Of a stretch of 64,000 nt of DNA, positions 51,132 through 60,641 are shown one piece after another. Origin of the DNA: Halopseudomonas litoralis. Lineage in GTDB: Bacteria > Pseudomonadota > Gammaproteobacteria > Pseudomonadales > Pseudomonadaceae. Position 1 is the first letter of the stretch, and each line of letters starts with the position of its first letter. The position numbers and the translations under genes were made by a program. The DNA lies in assembly GCF_900105005.1 (NCBI RefSeq), contig NZ_LT629748.1, positions 3,038,001 to 3,102,000 of the forward strand, read 5' to 3'. A model generated the notes under the pieces. The model did not search any database. It had not been told where the DNA came from and saw only the letters and a program-made list of their open reading frames with translations.

Positions 51132-51456
51132 CTGTTATTTGTAAAATATTTCAATCATGACTCATATTGATTGAGAGTAAATCCGAAAGGTTACAGCGAG
51201 TCAATAGACTGCTGGCCGCCCTGAAATGATGCACAACGCACCATTCAAGGCCATTTCCGAACATCCACGGAAATCACTTGCCATGGGCCCTACAGCCGAA
51301 TCGCCATGATTTTGTGGTTGGTATTCTTTGTTGCTATTGTATGAAAAATTGAACAAGCGACTTTGCAAGATGACAGTATGTCCGCTATCCGCAAGCCGTT
51401 GATTGTCACTGTCTGCTCCGATACCGCTGCAATGAGTTTGGGCCCAAGAGGACTGT

Positions 51457-52803
51457 ATGAACAAGATTGAAGCTTTTCTCAAGGAACACAGAATCACCGA
51501 GGTCGAGTGCATGGTCAGCGACCTCACCGGCATTGCCCGGGGCAAGATCGCGCCGACGGCCAAGTTCATATCGGAAAAAGGCATGCGCCTGCCGGAAAGC
51601 ATTTTGCTGCAGTCAGTCACCGGCGATTATGTCGAAGATGACATTTATTATGACCTGCTGGACCCGGCGGATATCGACATGATCTGCAAACCGGATGACG
51701 ACGGCATCTATCTGGTGCCCTGGGCCATCGAGCCCACCGCGCAGATCATCCACGACGTCTACGACAAGCAGGGTCAACCCATCGAGATGTCGCCGCGCAA
51801 TGTGCTGAAGAAGATCCTGCGGCTGTATGACGAGAAAGGCTGGAAGCCGCTGGTGGCACCCGAGATGGAGTTCTATCTGACCAAGCGCAACGAGGACCCG
51901 GACCTGCCGCTGCAGCCGCCGGTTGGTCGTTCCGGACGTCAGGAGACCGGCCGCCAGTCCTTCTCGATCGACGCCGCCAACGAATTCGATCCGCTGTTCG
52001 AGGACATGTACGACTGGTGCGAGGCACAGGGTCTGGATCTGGATACCCTGATCCACGAGGAAGGCACGGCGCAGATGGAGATCAACTTCCGTCACGGCGA
52101 TCCACTGCATCTGGCCGACCAGGTCCTGGTGTTCAAGCGCACCATGCGCGAAGCGGCGCTCAAGCATGATGTGACCGCCACCTTCATGGCCAAACCGATC
52201 ACCAACGAGCCGGGCAGCGCCATGCACCTGCACCAGAGCATCGTTGATGCCAGGACCGGAGAGAATATCTTCTCCAATGCCGACGGCAACATGAGCCAGC
52301 TGTTTCTGCATTACATCGGTGGCATGCAGCGCTACATTCCCGAGGTATTGCCGCTGTTCGCGCCCAACGTAAACTCGTTCCGACGCTTTCTGCCGGATAC
52401 CTCGGCGCCGGTCAACGTCGAATGGGGTGTGGAGAACCGCACCGCGGGACTGCGCGTACCCGACTCCACGCCGCAGAACATGCGCCTGGAAAACCGCCTG
52501 CCCGGCGCCGATGCCAACCCCTACATTGCCATCGCTGCCAGCCTGCTGTGCGGTTATCTGGGTATGGTCAACTCCATCGAACCAACCGCCCCAGTCCAGG
52601 GCCGGGCCTATGAAAGACGCAACCTGCGCCTGCCCTTCTCCCTCGAATCAGCCCTTGAGCGCATGGAAATGTGTACTGACATCCAGGAAGTATTGGGTGA
52701 GAAATTCTGCCGCGGCTATATTGCCGTCAAGCGCGTGGAAAACGAGAACTACAAGCGTGTCATCAGCTCCTGGGAAAGGGAGTTCTTGTTGTTGAGCGTC
52801 TAG
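51457..52803 (+). CDS. spuB: Second glutamylpolyamine synthetase-like protein (SpuB type)
   Basis: A 448-aa glutamine synthetase family ligase, shorter than its divergent neighbour at 49683 and only moderately similar. It has VAPEMEFYLTKRN, HEEGTAQMEINFRH, GSAMHLHQSI, NVNSFRRF and ENRTAGLRVP. P. aeruginosa carries an equivalent pair flanking the spu genes, and family members differ in preference among putrescine, cadaverine, spermidine and monoamines. It starts the rightward run spuB-spuC, 37 bp before spuC. It probably acts in the gamma-glutamylation route for putrescine brought in by the transporter below. Confidence 0.9.
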   Translation: MNKIEAFLKEHRITEVECMVSDLTGIARGKIAPTAKFISEKGMRLPESILLQSVTGDYVEDDIYYDLLDPADIDMICKPDDDGIYLVPWAIEPTAQIIHDVYDKQGQPIEMSPRNVLKKILRLYDEKGWKPLVAPEMEFYLTKRNEDPDLPLQPPVGRSGRQETGRQSFSIDAANEFDPLFEDMYDWCEAQGLDLDTLIHEEGTAQMEINFRHGDPLHLADQVLVFKRTMREAALKHDVTATFMAKPITNEPGSAMHLHQSIVDARTGENIFSNADGNMSQLFLHYIGGMQRYIPEVLPLFAPNVNSFRRFLPDTSAPVNVEWGVENRTAGLRVPDSTPQNMRLENRLPGADANPYIAIAASLLCGYLGMVNSIEPTAPVQGRAYERRNLRLPFSLESALERMEMCTDIQEVLGEKFCRGYIAVKRVENENYKRVISSWEREFLLLSV

Positions 52804-52840
52804 GGTCGCCATTCATTCAACGGAGCAGAGGATTACCGTC

Positions 52841-54202
52841 ATGACCAAACCTACCACCGCTGAGCTGCAGGCCATGGATGCTGCTCACTATCTGCACCCC
52901 TTCACCGATCACAAGGACCTGGGTGCCCGGGGCACGCGAATCATCGCGCGTGCCTCAGGCGTTCACCTGTGGGACAGCGACGGCAATCGTATTCTCGACG
53001 GCATGGCTGGGTTGTGGTGCGTCAACATCGGCTACGGTCGTACCGAACTGGCGGAAGCAGCCTATCGGCAGATGCTCGAGCTGCCCTACGCCAACAGCTT
53101 CTTCCAGTGCACCAACTCGCCCGCGGTGCAGCTGGCCAGCGCAATTGCCGAGCAGGCGCCAGCGCACATGAACCATGTATTCTTCACCGGCTCAGGCTCC
53201 GAGGCCAACGACACCGTACTGCGCATGGTGCGCCGCTACTGGGACCTGCAGGGCCAGCCGGAGAAGAAGACCGTCATTGGTCGTATCAACGGTTATCACG
53301 GCTCCACCGTGGCAGGCGCCAGCCTCGGCGGCATGGCAGCCATGCATGAACAGGGCGACCTGCCCATCCCCGGCATCGTGCATATCGCCCAGCCTTACTG
53401 GTACGGCGAAGGCGGTGACATGAGTGAGCAGGAATTCGGTTTGTGGGCGGCCCGGCAGCTGGAGGAGAAGATCCTGCAGGTGGGCACCGACAAGGTCGCC
53501 GCCTTCATCGCCGAGCCCATTCAGGGCGCGGGCGGGGTGATCATTCCCCCTTCCACCTACTGGCCCGAGATCAAGCGCATCGTCGACAAGTACGGCATCC
53601 TGCTGGTCGTCGATGAAGTGATCTGCGGCTTTGGCCGTACCGGCGAATGGTTCGGCAGTCAGCATTTCGACCTGCAGCCAGACCTCATGCCCATCGCCAA
53701 GGGCATGACATCCGGTTATCTGCCCATGGGCGGCGTGATTGTCGGCAGTCGCGTGGCCGACTGCCTGATCGACAATGGCGGTGAGTTTTTCCACGGCTAC
53801 ACTTACTCGGGACACCCCGTTGCCGCCGCGGTCGGCCTGGAAAACCTGCGTATTCTGCGTGAGGAAAAGATAATCGACTATGCTCGTAACGAGGCGGCGC
53901 CCTACCTGCAGCAAAAGATAGCCGGCCTTGCGGAGCATCCGCTGGTCGGCGAGGTGCGCGGCATGGGTATGCTCGGTGCCTTTGAGCTGGTCGGCAACAA
54001 GGCGACCCGGGAGCGCTTCCCTGGTAAAGGTGCCGCCGGCACTCTGTGTCGAGACATGTGCATTCTCAACGGGCTGGTGATGCGTGCGGTGGGCGATACC
54101 ATGATCATGTCACCGCCGCTGGTCATCCAACCTGAGGAGATCGACGAGTTGTTCGACAAGGCCTGGCGCAGTCTGAATATGGCCGCAAAACAGCTGCGTT
54201 AG
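52841..54202 (+). CDS. spuC: Putrescine-pyruvate aminotransferase
   Basis: A class III PLP-dependent aminotransferase of 453 aa converting putrescine to 4-aminobutyraldehyde with pyruvate as acceptor. It has the N-terminal HYLHPFTDHKDLGARGTRII, the GSGSEANDT phosphate-binding loop, the NGYHGSTVAGASLGGM motif, VDEVICGFGRTGEWFG (Asp contacting the PLP ring nitrogen) and the PLP lysine in MPIAKGMTSGYLPMGG. GGAGCAGAGG precedes the ATG. It offers the transamination route parallel to glutamylation. Substrate is inferred from context and family. Confidence 0.92.
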   Translation: MTKPTTAELQAMDAAHYLHPFTDHKDLGARGTRIIARASGVHLWDSDGNRILDGMAGLWCVNIGYGRTELAEAAYRQMLELPYANSFFQCTNSPAVQLASAIAEQAPAHMNHVFFTGSGSEANDTVLRMVRRYWDLQGQPEKKTVIGRINGYHGSTVAGASLGGMAAMHEQGDLPIPGIVHIAQPYWYGEGGDMSEQEFGLWAARQLEEKILQVGTDKVAAFIAEPIQGAGGVIIPPSTYWPEIKRIVDKYGILLVVDEVICGFGRTGEWFGSQHFDLQPDLMPIAKGMTSGYLPMGGVIVGSRVADCLIDNGGEFFHGYTYSGHPVAAAVGLENLRILREEKIIDYARNEAAPYLQQKIAGLAEHPLVGEVRGMGMLGAFELVGNKATRERFPGKGAAGTLCRDMCILNGLVMRAVGDTMIMSPPLVIQPEEIDELFDKAWRSLNMAAKQLR

Positions 54203-54429
54203 ATCGAATGGCGGGTAAATGCCGGCACAATGCCCTGTCAAGCCTATCCGCCCGGGTCACGCTTGCATACACTAGCCGCGCCGGCGCAGGTGCCCGGTGA
54301 GAAAGCACTGAACAGCTCCGGAGTTCGCTCCGGGCAATGATAGATCAACCGATAACAGCCGGGTTTCCGGCCACACCAGAAGCAGCAGGCAAACCCCGTC
54401 GCCGGGCAGCGTTTGCAACAGGAGAAGAC

Positions 54430-55527
54430 ATGAAACTTACAATGCGCAAGACATTGCTGGCCATGGCCGTTACCGGATTGTTCACCAGCGCAGCCCACGC
54501 CGCAGGCGAGCTGAAGATCTACAACTGGTCCGACTATATCGCCGAGGACACCATTGCCAATTTCGAAAGGGAATTCGACATCAAGGTGACCTACGACGTG
54601 TATGACGCCAACGAAGTGCTGGACGCCAAGCTGCTGACTGGCCGCTCCGGCTTCGACATCGTCGTGCCATCCAACCACTTCCTGACCAAGCAGATCGCGG
54701 CTGGCGTCTACCAGAAACTGGATCACAGCAAACTGCCGAACATGAAGAACCTCAACCCGGATCTCATGGACGACATGGACAGTATCGACCCAGACAGCCA
54801 GTACTCCATTCCGTACATGTGGGGTACCAACGGTATCGGCTACAACATCGACAAGGTCCAGGCCATTCTCGGTGAGGACGCGCCGCTGGATTCCTGGGAT
54901 CTGGTATTCAATCCAGAGGTCGCTGCCAAACTGGCCGATTGCGGTATCTCCATGCTCGATTCCGGTGACGACATGCTGACCTCAGCGCTGCAGTACCTGG
55001 AGCTGGACCCCAACAGCAACGACGCTGCCGACCTGAAGAAGGCCGAAGAACTGCTGATGAGCGTGCGTGGGCACGTGACCTACTTCCACTCCTCACGCTA
55101 TATCTCCGACCTGGCCAACGGCGAGATTTGCGTCGCTGTCGGTTTTTCGGGTGATGTGTTCCAGGCGGCAGCCCGGGCCGAGGAAGCGGAGAATGGCGAG
55201 AATATCGGCTACAGCATCCCCAAGGAAGGTACGCAGCTGTGGTTCGACATGATGGCCATCCCCAAAGGCGCGCCGAACGCTGACAACGCGCATACCTTCA
55301 TCAACTACATCCTGCGCCCGGAAGTAGTCGCGCCGATAACCGATTATGTGGCCTACGCCAACCCCAACCTGGCGGCCAACGAGTTTGTTGATCCGGAGGT
55401 GCTGAGCGATCCGGCGATTTACCCCACTGAAGAAGTCATGGGCAAATTGTTTGTGGCCAAACCGCGTCCGCTGGCATCTCAGCGAATCATTACCCGCGCC
55501 TGGAACCGGATCAAGTCGGGTCGCTGA
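54430..55527 (+). CDS. spuD: Periplasmic putrescine/polyamine-binding protein
   Basis: A 365-aa solute-binding protein of the PotF/SpuD type with a cleavable signal peptide (TLLAMAVTGLFTSAAHAAG). The mature start ELKIYNWSDYIAEDTI is typical, and ligand-pocket regions include YMWGTNGIGYNIDKV and VAVGFSGDVFQAA. P. aeruginosa has two such genes (spuD for putrescine, spuE for spermidine); only one is present here. It is closer to the PotF/SpuD pattern, but specificity is an inference. It heads the importer operon with the ATPase and two permeases. Confidence 0.93.
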   Translation: MKLTMRKTLLAMAVTGLFTSAAHAAGELKIYNWSDYIAEDTIANFEREFDIKVTYDVYDANEVLDAKLLTGRSGFDIVVPSNHFLTKQIAAGVYQKLDHSKLPNMKNLNPDLMDDMDSIDPDSQYSIPYMWGTNGIGYNIDKVQAILGEDAPLDSWDLVFNPEVAAKLADCGISMLDSGDDMLTSALQYLELDPNSNDAADLKKAEELLMSVRGHVTYFHSSRYISDLANGEICVAVGFSGDVFQAAARAEEAENGENIGYSIPKEGTQLWFDMMAIPKGAPNADNAHTFINYILRPEVVAPITDYVAYANPNLAANEFVDPEVLSDPAIYPTEEVMGKLFVAKPRPLASQRIITRAWNRIKSGR

Positions 55528-55574
55528 GCCATCCCGGGGCTGCCGAAGCAGCCCCAATCTGACAGGAGAGTTAT

Positions 55575-56711
55575 ATGGTGGGTGCCGCAGGGGCCATGAA
55601 ACAGGCCATGGCCAAGGCCGAGCCGGTGGAGTTCGTCAAGATCGAGCGCGTCAGCAAGCAATTCGATGATGCGCTTGCAGTGGATGACGTGACACTGACC
55701 ATCAACCGGGGCGAAATCTTCGCCCTGCTCGGCGGCTCCGGCTCGGGCAAATCGACCCTGCTGCGGATTCTGGCCGGCTTCGAAACGCCCAGCGAAGGCC
55801 GGGTGCTGCTTGATGGCCAGAACATCACCGCCCTGCCGCCGCACAAGCGGCCCATCAACATGATGTTCCAGTCCTACGCCCTGTTCCCGCATATGACTGT
55901 GGAGCAGAACATTGCTTTTGGGCTGAAGCAGGACAAGCTGAGCAACACCGAAATCAGCGAACGCGTTGCGGAAATGCTCAAGTTGGTACACATGGCCAAG
56001 TATGCCAAGCGCAAACCCCACCAGCTGTCCGGCGGCCAGCGACAGCGCGTGGCTTTGGCTCGCTCGCTGGCCAAGCGACCGAAACTGCTGCTGCTCGATG
56101 AGCCCATGGGCGCGCTGGACAAGAAGCTGCGCTCACAGATGCAATTGGAGCTGGTAGAGATCATCGAGCGCGTCGGCGTGACCTGCATCATGGTCACCCA
56201 CGATCAGGAAGAAGCCATGACCATGGCCCAGCGTATTGCCATCATGGATCAGGGCTGGATTGTCCAGGTGGGCACGCCCATGGATATTTATGAAAGCCCG
56301 GTGAATCGGCATGTCGCCGAATTCGTCGGCAGTGTGAATATCTTTGAAGGCGAGATCGTCGCCGACATGGATGATCACGTGATCATCGAGTGTCCGCAAC
56401 TGGATCGGCAGATTTATCTGGGCCACGGCGTAACCACCCGCGCTGAAGACAAGAGCGCGATCTATGCACTGCGCCCGGAAAAAGTCTTCGTTACCACCGA
56501 ACAACCCGAGCAGCCATATAACTGGGCCCATGGCGAGGTGCATGACATCGCCTATCTCGGCGGCCACTCGGTGTATTACATCAAGCTCGACAGCGGCAAG
56601 ATGGTGCAGGCGTTCTTCGCCAACTCCGAACGCCGTTTGCCGCGCCCGACCTGGGAGGATAAGGTCTACGTGAGCTGGGACGACGACGGCGGCGTGGTAT
56701 TGCCGTCATGA
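55575..56711 (+). CDS. spuF: Polyamine ABC transporter ATP-binding protein
   Basis: A 378-aa PotG/SpuF-type ATPase. Walker A is GGSGSGKST, the Q-loop MMFQSYALFPHM, the signature LSGGQRQRVALARSLA, Walker B LLLLDEPMGALDKKL and the H-loop VTHDQEEA. The C-terminal TOBE domain spans about residues 290-370. ATG 55575 follows GACAGGAGAG. Its stop overlaps spuG by four bases. Confidence 0.95.
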   Translation: MVGAAGAMKQAMAKAEPVEFVKIERVSKQFDDALAVDDVTLTINRGEIFALLGGSGSGKSTLLRILAGFETPSEGRVLLDGQNITALPPHKRPINMMFQSYALFPHMTVEQNIAFGLKQDKLSNTEISERVAEMLKLVHMAKYAKRKPHQLSGGQRQRVALARSLAKRPKLLLLDEPMGALDKKLRSQMQLELVEIIERVGVTCIMVTHDQEEAMTMAQRIAIMDQGWIVQVGTPMDIYESPVNRHVAEFVGSVNIFEGEIVADMDDHVIIECPQLDRQIYLGHGVTTRAEDKSAIYALRPEKVFVTTEQPEQPYNWAHGEVHDIAYLGGHSVYYIKLDSGKMVQAFFANSERRLPRPTWEDKVYVSWDDDGGVVLPS

Positions 56712-57619
56712 GCTGGCATTTGCGCAAGCACCTGCGCCTGCCCAGCGGTAAGGCTCTGGTCATCAGCATCCCCTATCTGTGGATGTTCCTGTTCTTCCTG
56801 CTGCCCTTTGTCATCGTGCTGAAGATCAGCTTCTCGCAGGCGGCCATTGCCATTCCGCCCTACGAGGCGATCTTCCAGTATGCCGACCAGGCACTGACCG
56901 TTGTCCTGAACCTGGGCAACTACATCTTTCTCACTCAGGACAGCCTGTACTATGCGGCCTACCTGAGCTCCTTGAAGATCGCGCTGGTCACCACCCTGGT
57001 GTGCCTGGGGCTCGGCTATCCCATGGCTCTGGCCATCGCCCGCGCACCGCGTGAGCGGCAGTTGATCTATCTGCTGCTGATCATGATGCCTACCTGGACT
57101 GCGATCCTGATCCGGGTCTACGCCTGGATGGGCATCCTCAGTAATAGCGGCCTGCTCAATTCAACCCTGATGTCACTGGGGCTGATCGAGGCGCCACTGC
57201 AGATTCTCAACACCAACACAGCGGTCTATATCGGTCTGGTGTATGCCTACCTGCCCTTCATGGTGCTGCCGCTGTATGCCAACCTGGTCAAACATGACCA
57301 GACGCTGCTGGAAGCGGCATTGGATCTCGGGGCGGGACGTATCAAGGCGTTCTGGAAGGTGACCGTACCGTTGTCACGGGCCGGCATCATCGCCGGCAGC
57401 ATGCTGGTGTTCATTCCCGTGGTCGGTGAATTCGTGGTGCCGGAGCTGTTGGGCGGCCCCGAAACCCTGATGATCGGCAAGGTGCTGTGGCAGGAGTTCT
57501 TCAACAACCGTGACTGGCCGGTGGCCTCGGCACTGGCGATAGTGATGCTGGCATTGCTGCTGATCCCGATCACCCTGTTCCACTACAATCAGGCCCGGGA
57601 AATGGAGAAGAACGCATGA
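56708..57619 (+). CDS. spuG: Polyamine ABC transporter permease (PotH/SpuG)
   Basis: A 303-aa inner-membrane permease with six predicted helices. The BPD-type EAA loop that docks the ATPase reads EAALDLGAGRIKAFWKVTVP. It overlaps spuF at its start and spuH at its end by 4 bp each (ATGA), so the subunits are translated together. Helix-rich sequence and position make it the PotH partner of the PotI-type permease that follows. Confidence 0.94.
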   Translation: MSWHLRKHLRLPSGKALVISIPYLWMFLFFLLPFVIVLKISFSQAAIAIPPYEAIFQYADQALTVVLNLGNYIFLTQDSLYYAAYLSSLKIALVTTLVCLGLGYPMALAIARAPRERQLIYLLLIMMPTWTAILIRVYAWMGILSNSGLLNSTLMSLGLIEAPLQILNTNTAVYIGLVYAYLPFMVLPLYANLVKHDQTLLEAALDLGAGRIKAFWKVTVPLSRAGIIAGSMLVFIPVVGEFVVPELLGGPETLMIGKVLWQEFFNNRDWPVASALAIVMLALLLIPITLFHYNQAREMEKNA

Positions 57620-58461
57620 GGCGCCCTGACTTCTCCAGCATGGTGCTGTGGCTGGGCCTGCTGTTCATCTACCTGCCGATGGTCATCCTGGTGATCTATT
57701 CGTTCAACGCCTCCCGACTGGTCACCGTCTGGGGTGGCTGGTCGGTGCACTGGTATGTCGGGCTGCTGGACAACTCCCAGCTGATGGGCGCGGTCAAACG
57801 CAGTCTGCAGATCGCCTTCTACACGGCGACCGCTGCGGTGGCACTGGGAACCTTCGCGGCCTTCGCCATGACTCGTTTCAAGCGCTTTCGCGGACGAACC
57901 CTGTTCTCCGGCATGGTCACCGCCCCCCTGGTCATGCCGGAGGTGATTACCGGGCTGTCACTGCTGCTGCTGTTCGTGGCGCTGGCACAGATTCTGGAAA
58001 CGCTGTTTGGCGTGCTGTTTGATCGCGGCATGCTGACCATCTGGATTGCCCATACCACCTTCTCGGTGGCCTATGTCGCCATTGTCGTCAGCAGCCGCCT
58101 GGGCGAGCTGGATCAGTCCATCGAAGAGGCCGCGCTGGATCTCGGGGCACCGCCGTGGAAGACCTTTCTGCAGATCACCGTGCCGATGATCGCGCCGTCG
58201 ATCCTCGCCGGCTGGCTGCTGGCCTTCACCCTGTCGCTGGATGACCTGGTATTGGCCAGCTTCGTATCCGGACCTGGTTCAACCACCCTGCCGATGGAGA
58301 TTTTCTCGGCTGTGCGTCTCGGGGTTAAACCGGAGATCAACGCCATCGCCAGTGTCATCCTCCTCGCCGTCTCGATGTTCACCCTGCTGATCTGGTTCAT
58401 CGCCCGCCGCGCCGAGAAACGCAGCCGGATGTTGCCGTCTGGGGAAGAACTGGCTGGCTGA
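57616..58461 (+). CDS. spuH: Polyamine ABC transporter permease (PotI/SpuH)
   Basis: A 281-aa permease, second half of the importer channel. Six transmembrane helices are predicted, and the EAA loop is EEAALDLGAPPWKTFLQITV. It shows the PotI features VTVWGGWSVHWYVGLLDN and FTLSLDDLVLASFVSGPG. It ends the importer operon; a REP-like hairpin follows 21 bp downstream. Confidence 0.94.
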   Translation: MRRPDFSSMVLWLGLLFIYLPMVILVIYSFNASRLVTVWGGWSVHWYVGLLDNSQLMGAVKRSLQIAFYTATAAVALGTFAAFAMTRFKRFRGRTLFSGMVTAPLVMPEVITGLSLLLLFVALAQILETLFGVLFDRGMLTIWIAHTTFSVAYVAIVVSSRLGELDQSIEEAALDLGAPPWKTFLQITVPMIAPSILAGWLLAFTLSLDDLVLASFVSGPGSTTLPMEIFSAVRLGVKPEINAIASVILLAVSMFTLLIWFIARRAEKRSRMLPSGEELAG

Positions 58462-58481
58462 GGCATTGCAAGGAGTATTTA

Positions 58482-58543
58482 TGGGAGCGGCTTTGGCCAA
58501 GAAGCTTTTCGGTCATGCCTAGTCGCAGCCAAGGCCGCTCCCA
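58482..58543. repeat. REP-like palindrome after spuH
   Basis: TGGGAGCGGCTTTGGC (58482-58497) and GCCAAGGCCGCTCCCA (58528-58543) form a 16-bp stem with one mismatch around a 30-nt loop. GGGAGCGGCxTTGGC is characteristic of Pseudomonas repetitive extragenic palindromes. A half-site (GTGGGAGCGCTTTCAC) also occurs near 8870. Confidence 0.75.
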
Positions 58544-58925
58544 CTACAGGGATCTCCGAGAGCTTAACCAGAACCTCCCGCCGCCCCATTCTCGCACTAC
58601 CCCACACTGCCTCAAGGCCAGCTATACCCCCGGCCAGGGCGAGAAGCTGCCCGCCGGGACCTCGTTGGAAAAGGTCGCCGTCGACTGCGCCTCGTTCAAG
58701 GAGCTGACTTGCGAAGATGCCAGGTATGTGTTCCGTATCTGCGAAGCGGCCAACAGCAAGGAGTTCGATCCGCAGAACCTCTACTGGCGGGACAACATCT
58801 TCCTCGAGCGCTTCACCAACCCCGACGCCGGCAAGAACCGCAACCATCTGGTGATCGGTAACGCGCTGAAGCGGGGCACGGATCAAGGACAAGCGCAGCG
58901 CCATCCTCCAGGCGGCACTCAATGA
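58515..58925 (+). CDS. Uncertain open frame, possibly a decayed gene
   Basis: A 136-codon frame that begins inside the REP palindrome, so its annotated start is not credible. From about 58610 it reads like real protein (KASYTPGQGEKLPAGTSLEK, LTCEDARYVFRICEAANSKE, NLYWRDNIFLERFTNPDAGK). Near 58870 coding character appears to switch to another frame (GARIKDKRSAILQAALND). It has no family I recognise and no start. It is most likely a gene remnant with a frameshift. It overlaps the next start by 4 bp. Confidence 0.35.
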   Translation: MPSRSQGRSHYRDLRELNQNLPPPHSRTTPHCLKASYTPGQGEKLPAGTSLEKVAVDCASFKELTCEDARYVFRICEAANSKEFDPQNLYWRDNIFLERFTNPDAGKNRNHLVIGNALKRGTDQGQAQRHPPGGTQ

Positions 58926-59413
58926 CTGCAACACTGGCCGCCCTCAGCCTGACCACCCTGCTTGCCGGGCCCAGTCTGGCCGCAGATACGGAACAGCAAT
59001 GGCTGGAGATGATCGCCAGCGGTGAAGCCTATTCGGCGGACACCCTGGTGCCTCTGTTCAAACAACTCGAACCGGTGGATACCGACTTCATGGTCGGCAC
59101 ATGGAAGGGCGGCAAGTTCGACGGCGGCGCCGAGCCGGACCCGATCAACTGGTACGGCAAACGTTTCACCTCGACCACCGATGTCGAGCCGTTATTGGTA
59201 AACGATGCCGAGGGCGAGGTGATCACCCACGACCGGCTCGGCGCCGCACAGATGCGCCAGGTGGTGTTCGATGGGAAGGTATCGGCCGCGTTGATCTACG
59301 ACAGCCAGCCGATCATGGATTACCTCCGCAAGGTCAACGAGGATGTGGTCATCGGCCTGGGCGACATCAAGGGCAAGCCTACCGATTTCTTTTTCTATCT
59401 GGTACGCGATTAA
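58922..59413 (+). CDS. GXWXG / DUF4334 domain protein
   Basis: A 163-aa protein. A hydrophobic N-terminus (LAALSLTTLLAGPSLAAD) looks like a signal peptide. The GXWXG motif domain follows (DTDFMVGTWKGGKFDGG, INWYGKRFTS), then a DUF4334 C-terminal part (LIYDSQPIMDYLRKV, GLGDIKGKPTDFFFYLVRD). Homologues are usually cytosolic, so the signal-like start may come from an out-of-place start codon. Function is unknown; lipid or small-ligand binding is suggested for the fold. Confidence 0.7.
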   Translation: MTATLAALSLTTLLAGPSLAADTEQQWLEMIASGEAYSADTLVPLFKQLEPVDTDFMVGTWKGGKFDGGAEPDPINWYGKRFTSTTDVEPLLVNDAEGEVITHDRLGAAQMRQVVFDGKVSAALIYDSQPIMDYLRKVNEDVVIGLGDIKGKPTDFFFYLVRD

Positions 59414-59501
59414 GCGGAGACTTGCAATCGACGAGCATTGGGATAGTGTTCCCGGAGCAGTTGGCATTTCCGCCCCTCTTCCATCACCAAGGAGATTTAT
59501 C

Positions 59502-60626
59502 GTGTCCAGCCTCGTCCCCAGTATCGACCCTGACGGCCTGCTCGAATATTCCGTTGTGTTCACCGACCGCTCGCTGAATCACATGTCCGTCGAGTTCCAA
59601 CAGGTCATGCGTGATATCTCGACCACGCTGAAGGACGTATATACCGCTGCCGGGGTCGCACTGGTACCGGGTGGCGGGACCTACGGCATGGAAGCCGTAG
59701 CGCGCCAGTTTGCCCGCAACCAGCGCTGCATGGTGCTGCGTAATGGCTGGTTCAGCTATCGCTGGTCGCAGATCTTTACCGCCACCGAGTTGCCCGCAGA
59801 GGAAATCGTGCTCAAGGCACAACAGCAGAGCAACAGTGATCAGGCTCCTTTTGCCCCCGCGCCGATCGATGAAGTGGTCGCAGCCATTCACCAACACAAA
59901 CCTGATGTGGTCTTCGCCCCCCATGTGGAAACCGCTTCAGGCATCCTGCTGCCCGACGATTACCTACGGGCGGTCAGTGCAGCGGTTCATGAGGTGGGCG
60001 GTTTGTTCGTACTGGACTGCGTGGCGTCCGGCACGCTCTGGGTAGATATGCAGAACTGCGGTGTGGATGTGCTTATCAGCGCGCCGCAAAAAGGCTGGAG
60101 CGCTTCACCCTCCTGCGCACTGGTCATGTTCAGCCCGCTGGCACTGGAGCGTATCGAAAGCACCACCAGCAACAGCTTTGCCTGTGACCTGAAAAAGTGG
60201 CTGCAGATCATGCAGGCCTATGAAAATGGCGGTCATGCGTATCACGCCACCCTACCCACGGATGCACTGAAGAGCTTTCGCGACACCATGCTGGAAACCC
60301 GCGATTATGGTTTCGACAAGGTCAAGCAGGAGCAGTTGGCGCTGGGCCAGGCGGTGCGTGCACTGCTGCAGGAAAAAGGCTTTCACAGCGTCGCCGCCAC
60401 AGGATTCGAAGCCCCCGGCGTGGTGGTCTGCTATACCACCGACGAGCGCATTCACAATGGCAGTGGCTTCATCAGCCAAGGGCTGCAGACAGCCAGCGGC
60501 GTACCGCTGATGTGCGACGAGCCAGCTGGTTTCAAGACCTTCCGTATCGGCCTGTTCGGATTGGACAAACTGCATGATCTGCAACGGACTGTGTCGCAGC
60601 TGGAACAGGCGCTGAAAGGGCTTTAA
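59502..60626 (+). CDS. Class V aminotransferase family protein
   Basis: A 374-aa PLP-dependent fold-type I enzyme of the alanine-glyoxylate / serine-pyruvate aminotransferase group. GTG 59502 is chosen because AAGGAGATTTATC precedes it perfectly. GGGTYGMEAVARQFA binds the cofactor phosphate, VLDCVASGTLWVDM holds the PLP-contacting Asp, and SAPQKGWSASPS carries the catalytic lysine. The C-terminal domain includes FRIGLFGLDKL. The amino-donor cannot be told from sequence. Confidence 0.85.
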   Translation: MSSLVPSIDPDGLLEYSVVFTDRSLNHMSVEFQQVMRDISTTLKDVYTAAGVALVPGGGTYGMEAVARQFARNQRCMVLRNGWFSYRWSQIFTATELPAEEIVLKAQQQSNSDQAPFAPAPIDEVVAAIHQHKPDVVFAPHVETASGILLPDDYLRAVSAAVHEVGGLFVLDCVASGTLWVDMQNCGVDVLISAPQKGWSASPSCALVMFSPLALERIESTTSNSFACDLKKWLQIMQAYENGGHAYHATLPTDALKSFRDTMLETRDYGFDKVKQEQLALGQAVRALLQEKGFHSVAATGFEAPGVVVCYTTDERIHNGSGFISQGLQTASGVPLMCDEPAGFKTFRIGLFGLDKLHDLQRTVSQLEQALKGL

Positions 60627-60641
60627 GCGCCCGTTCCAGCG

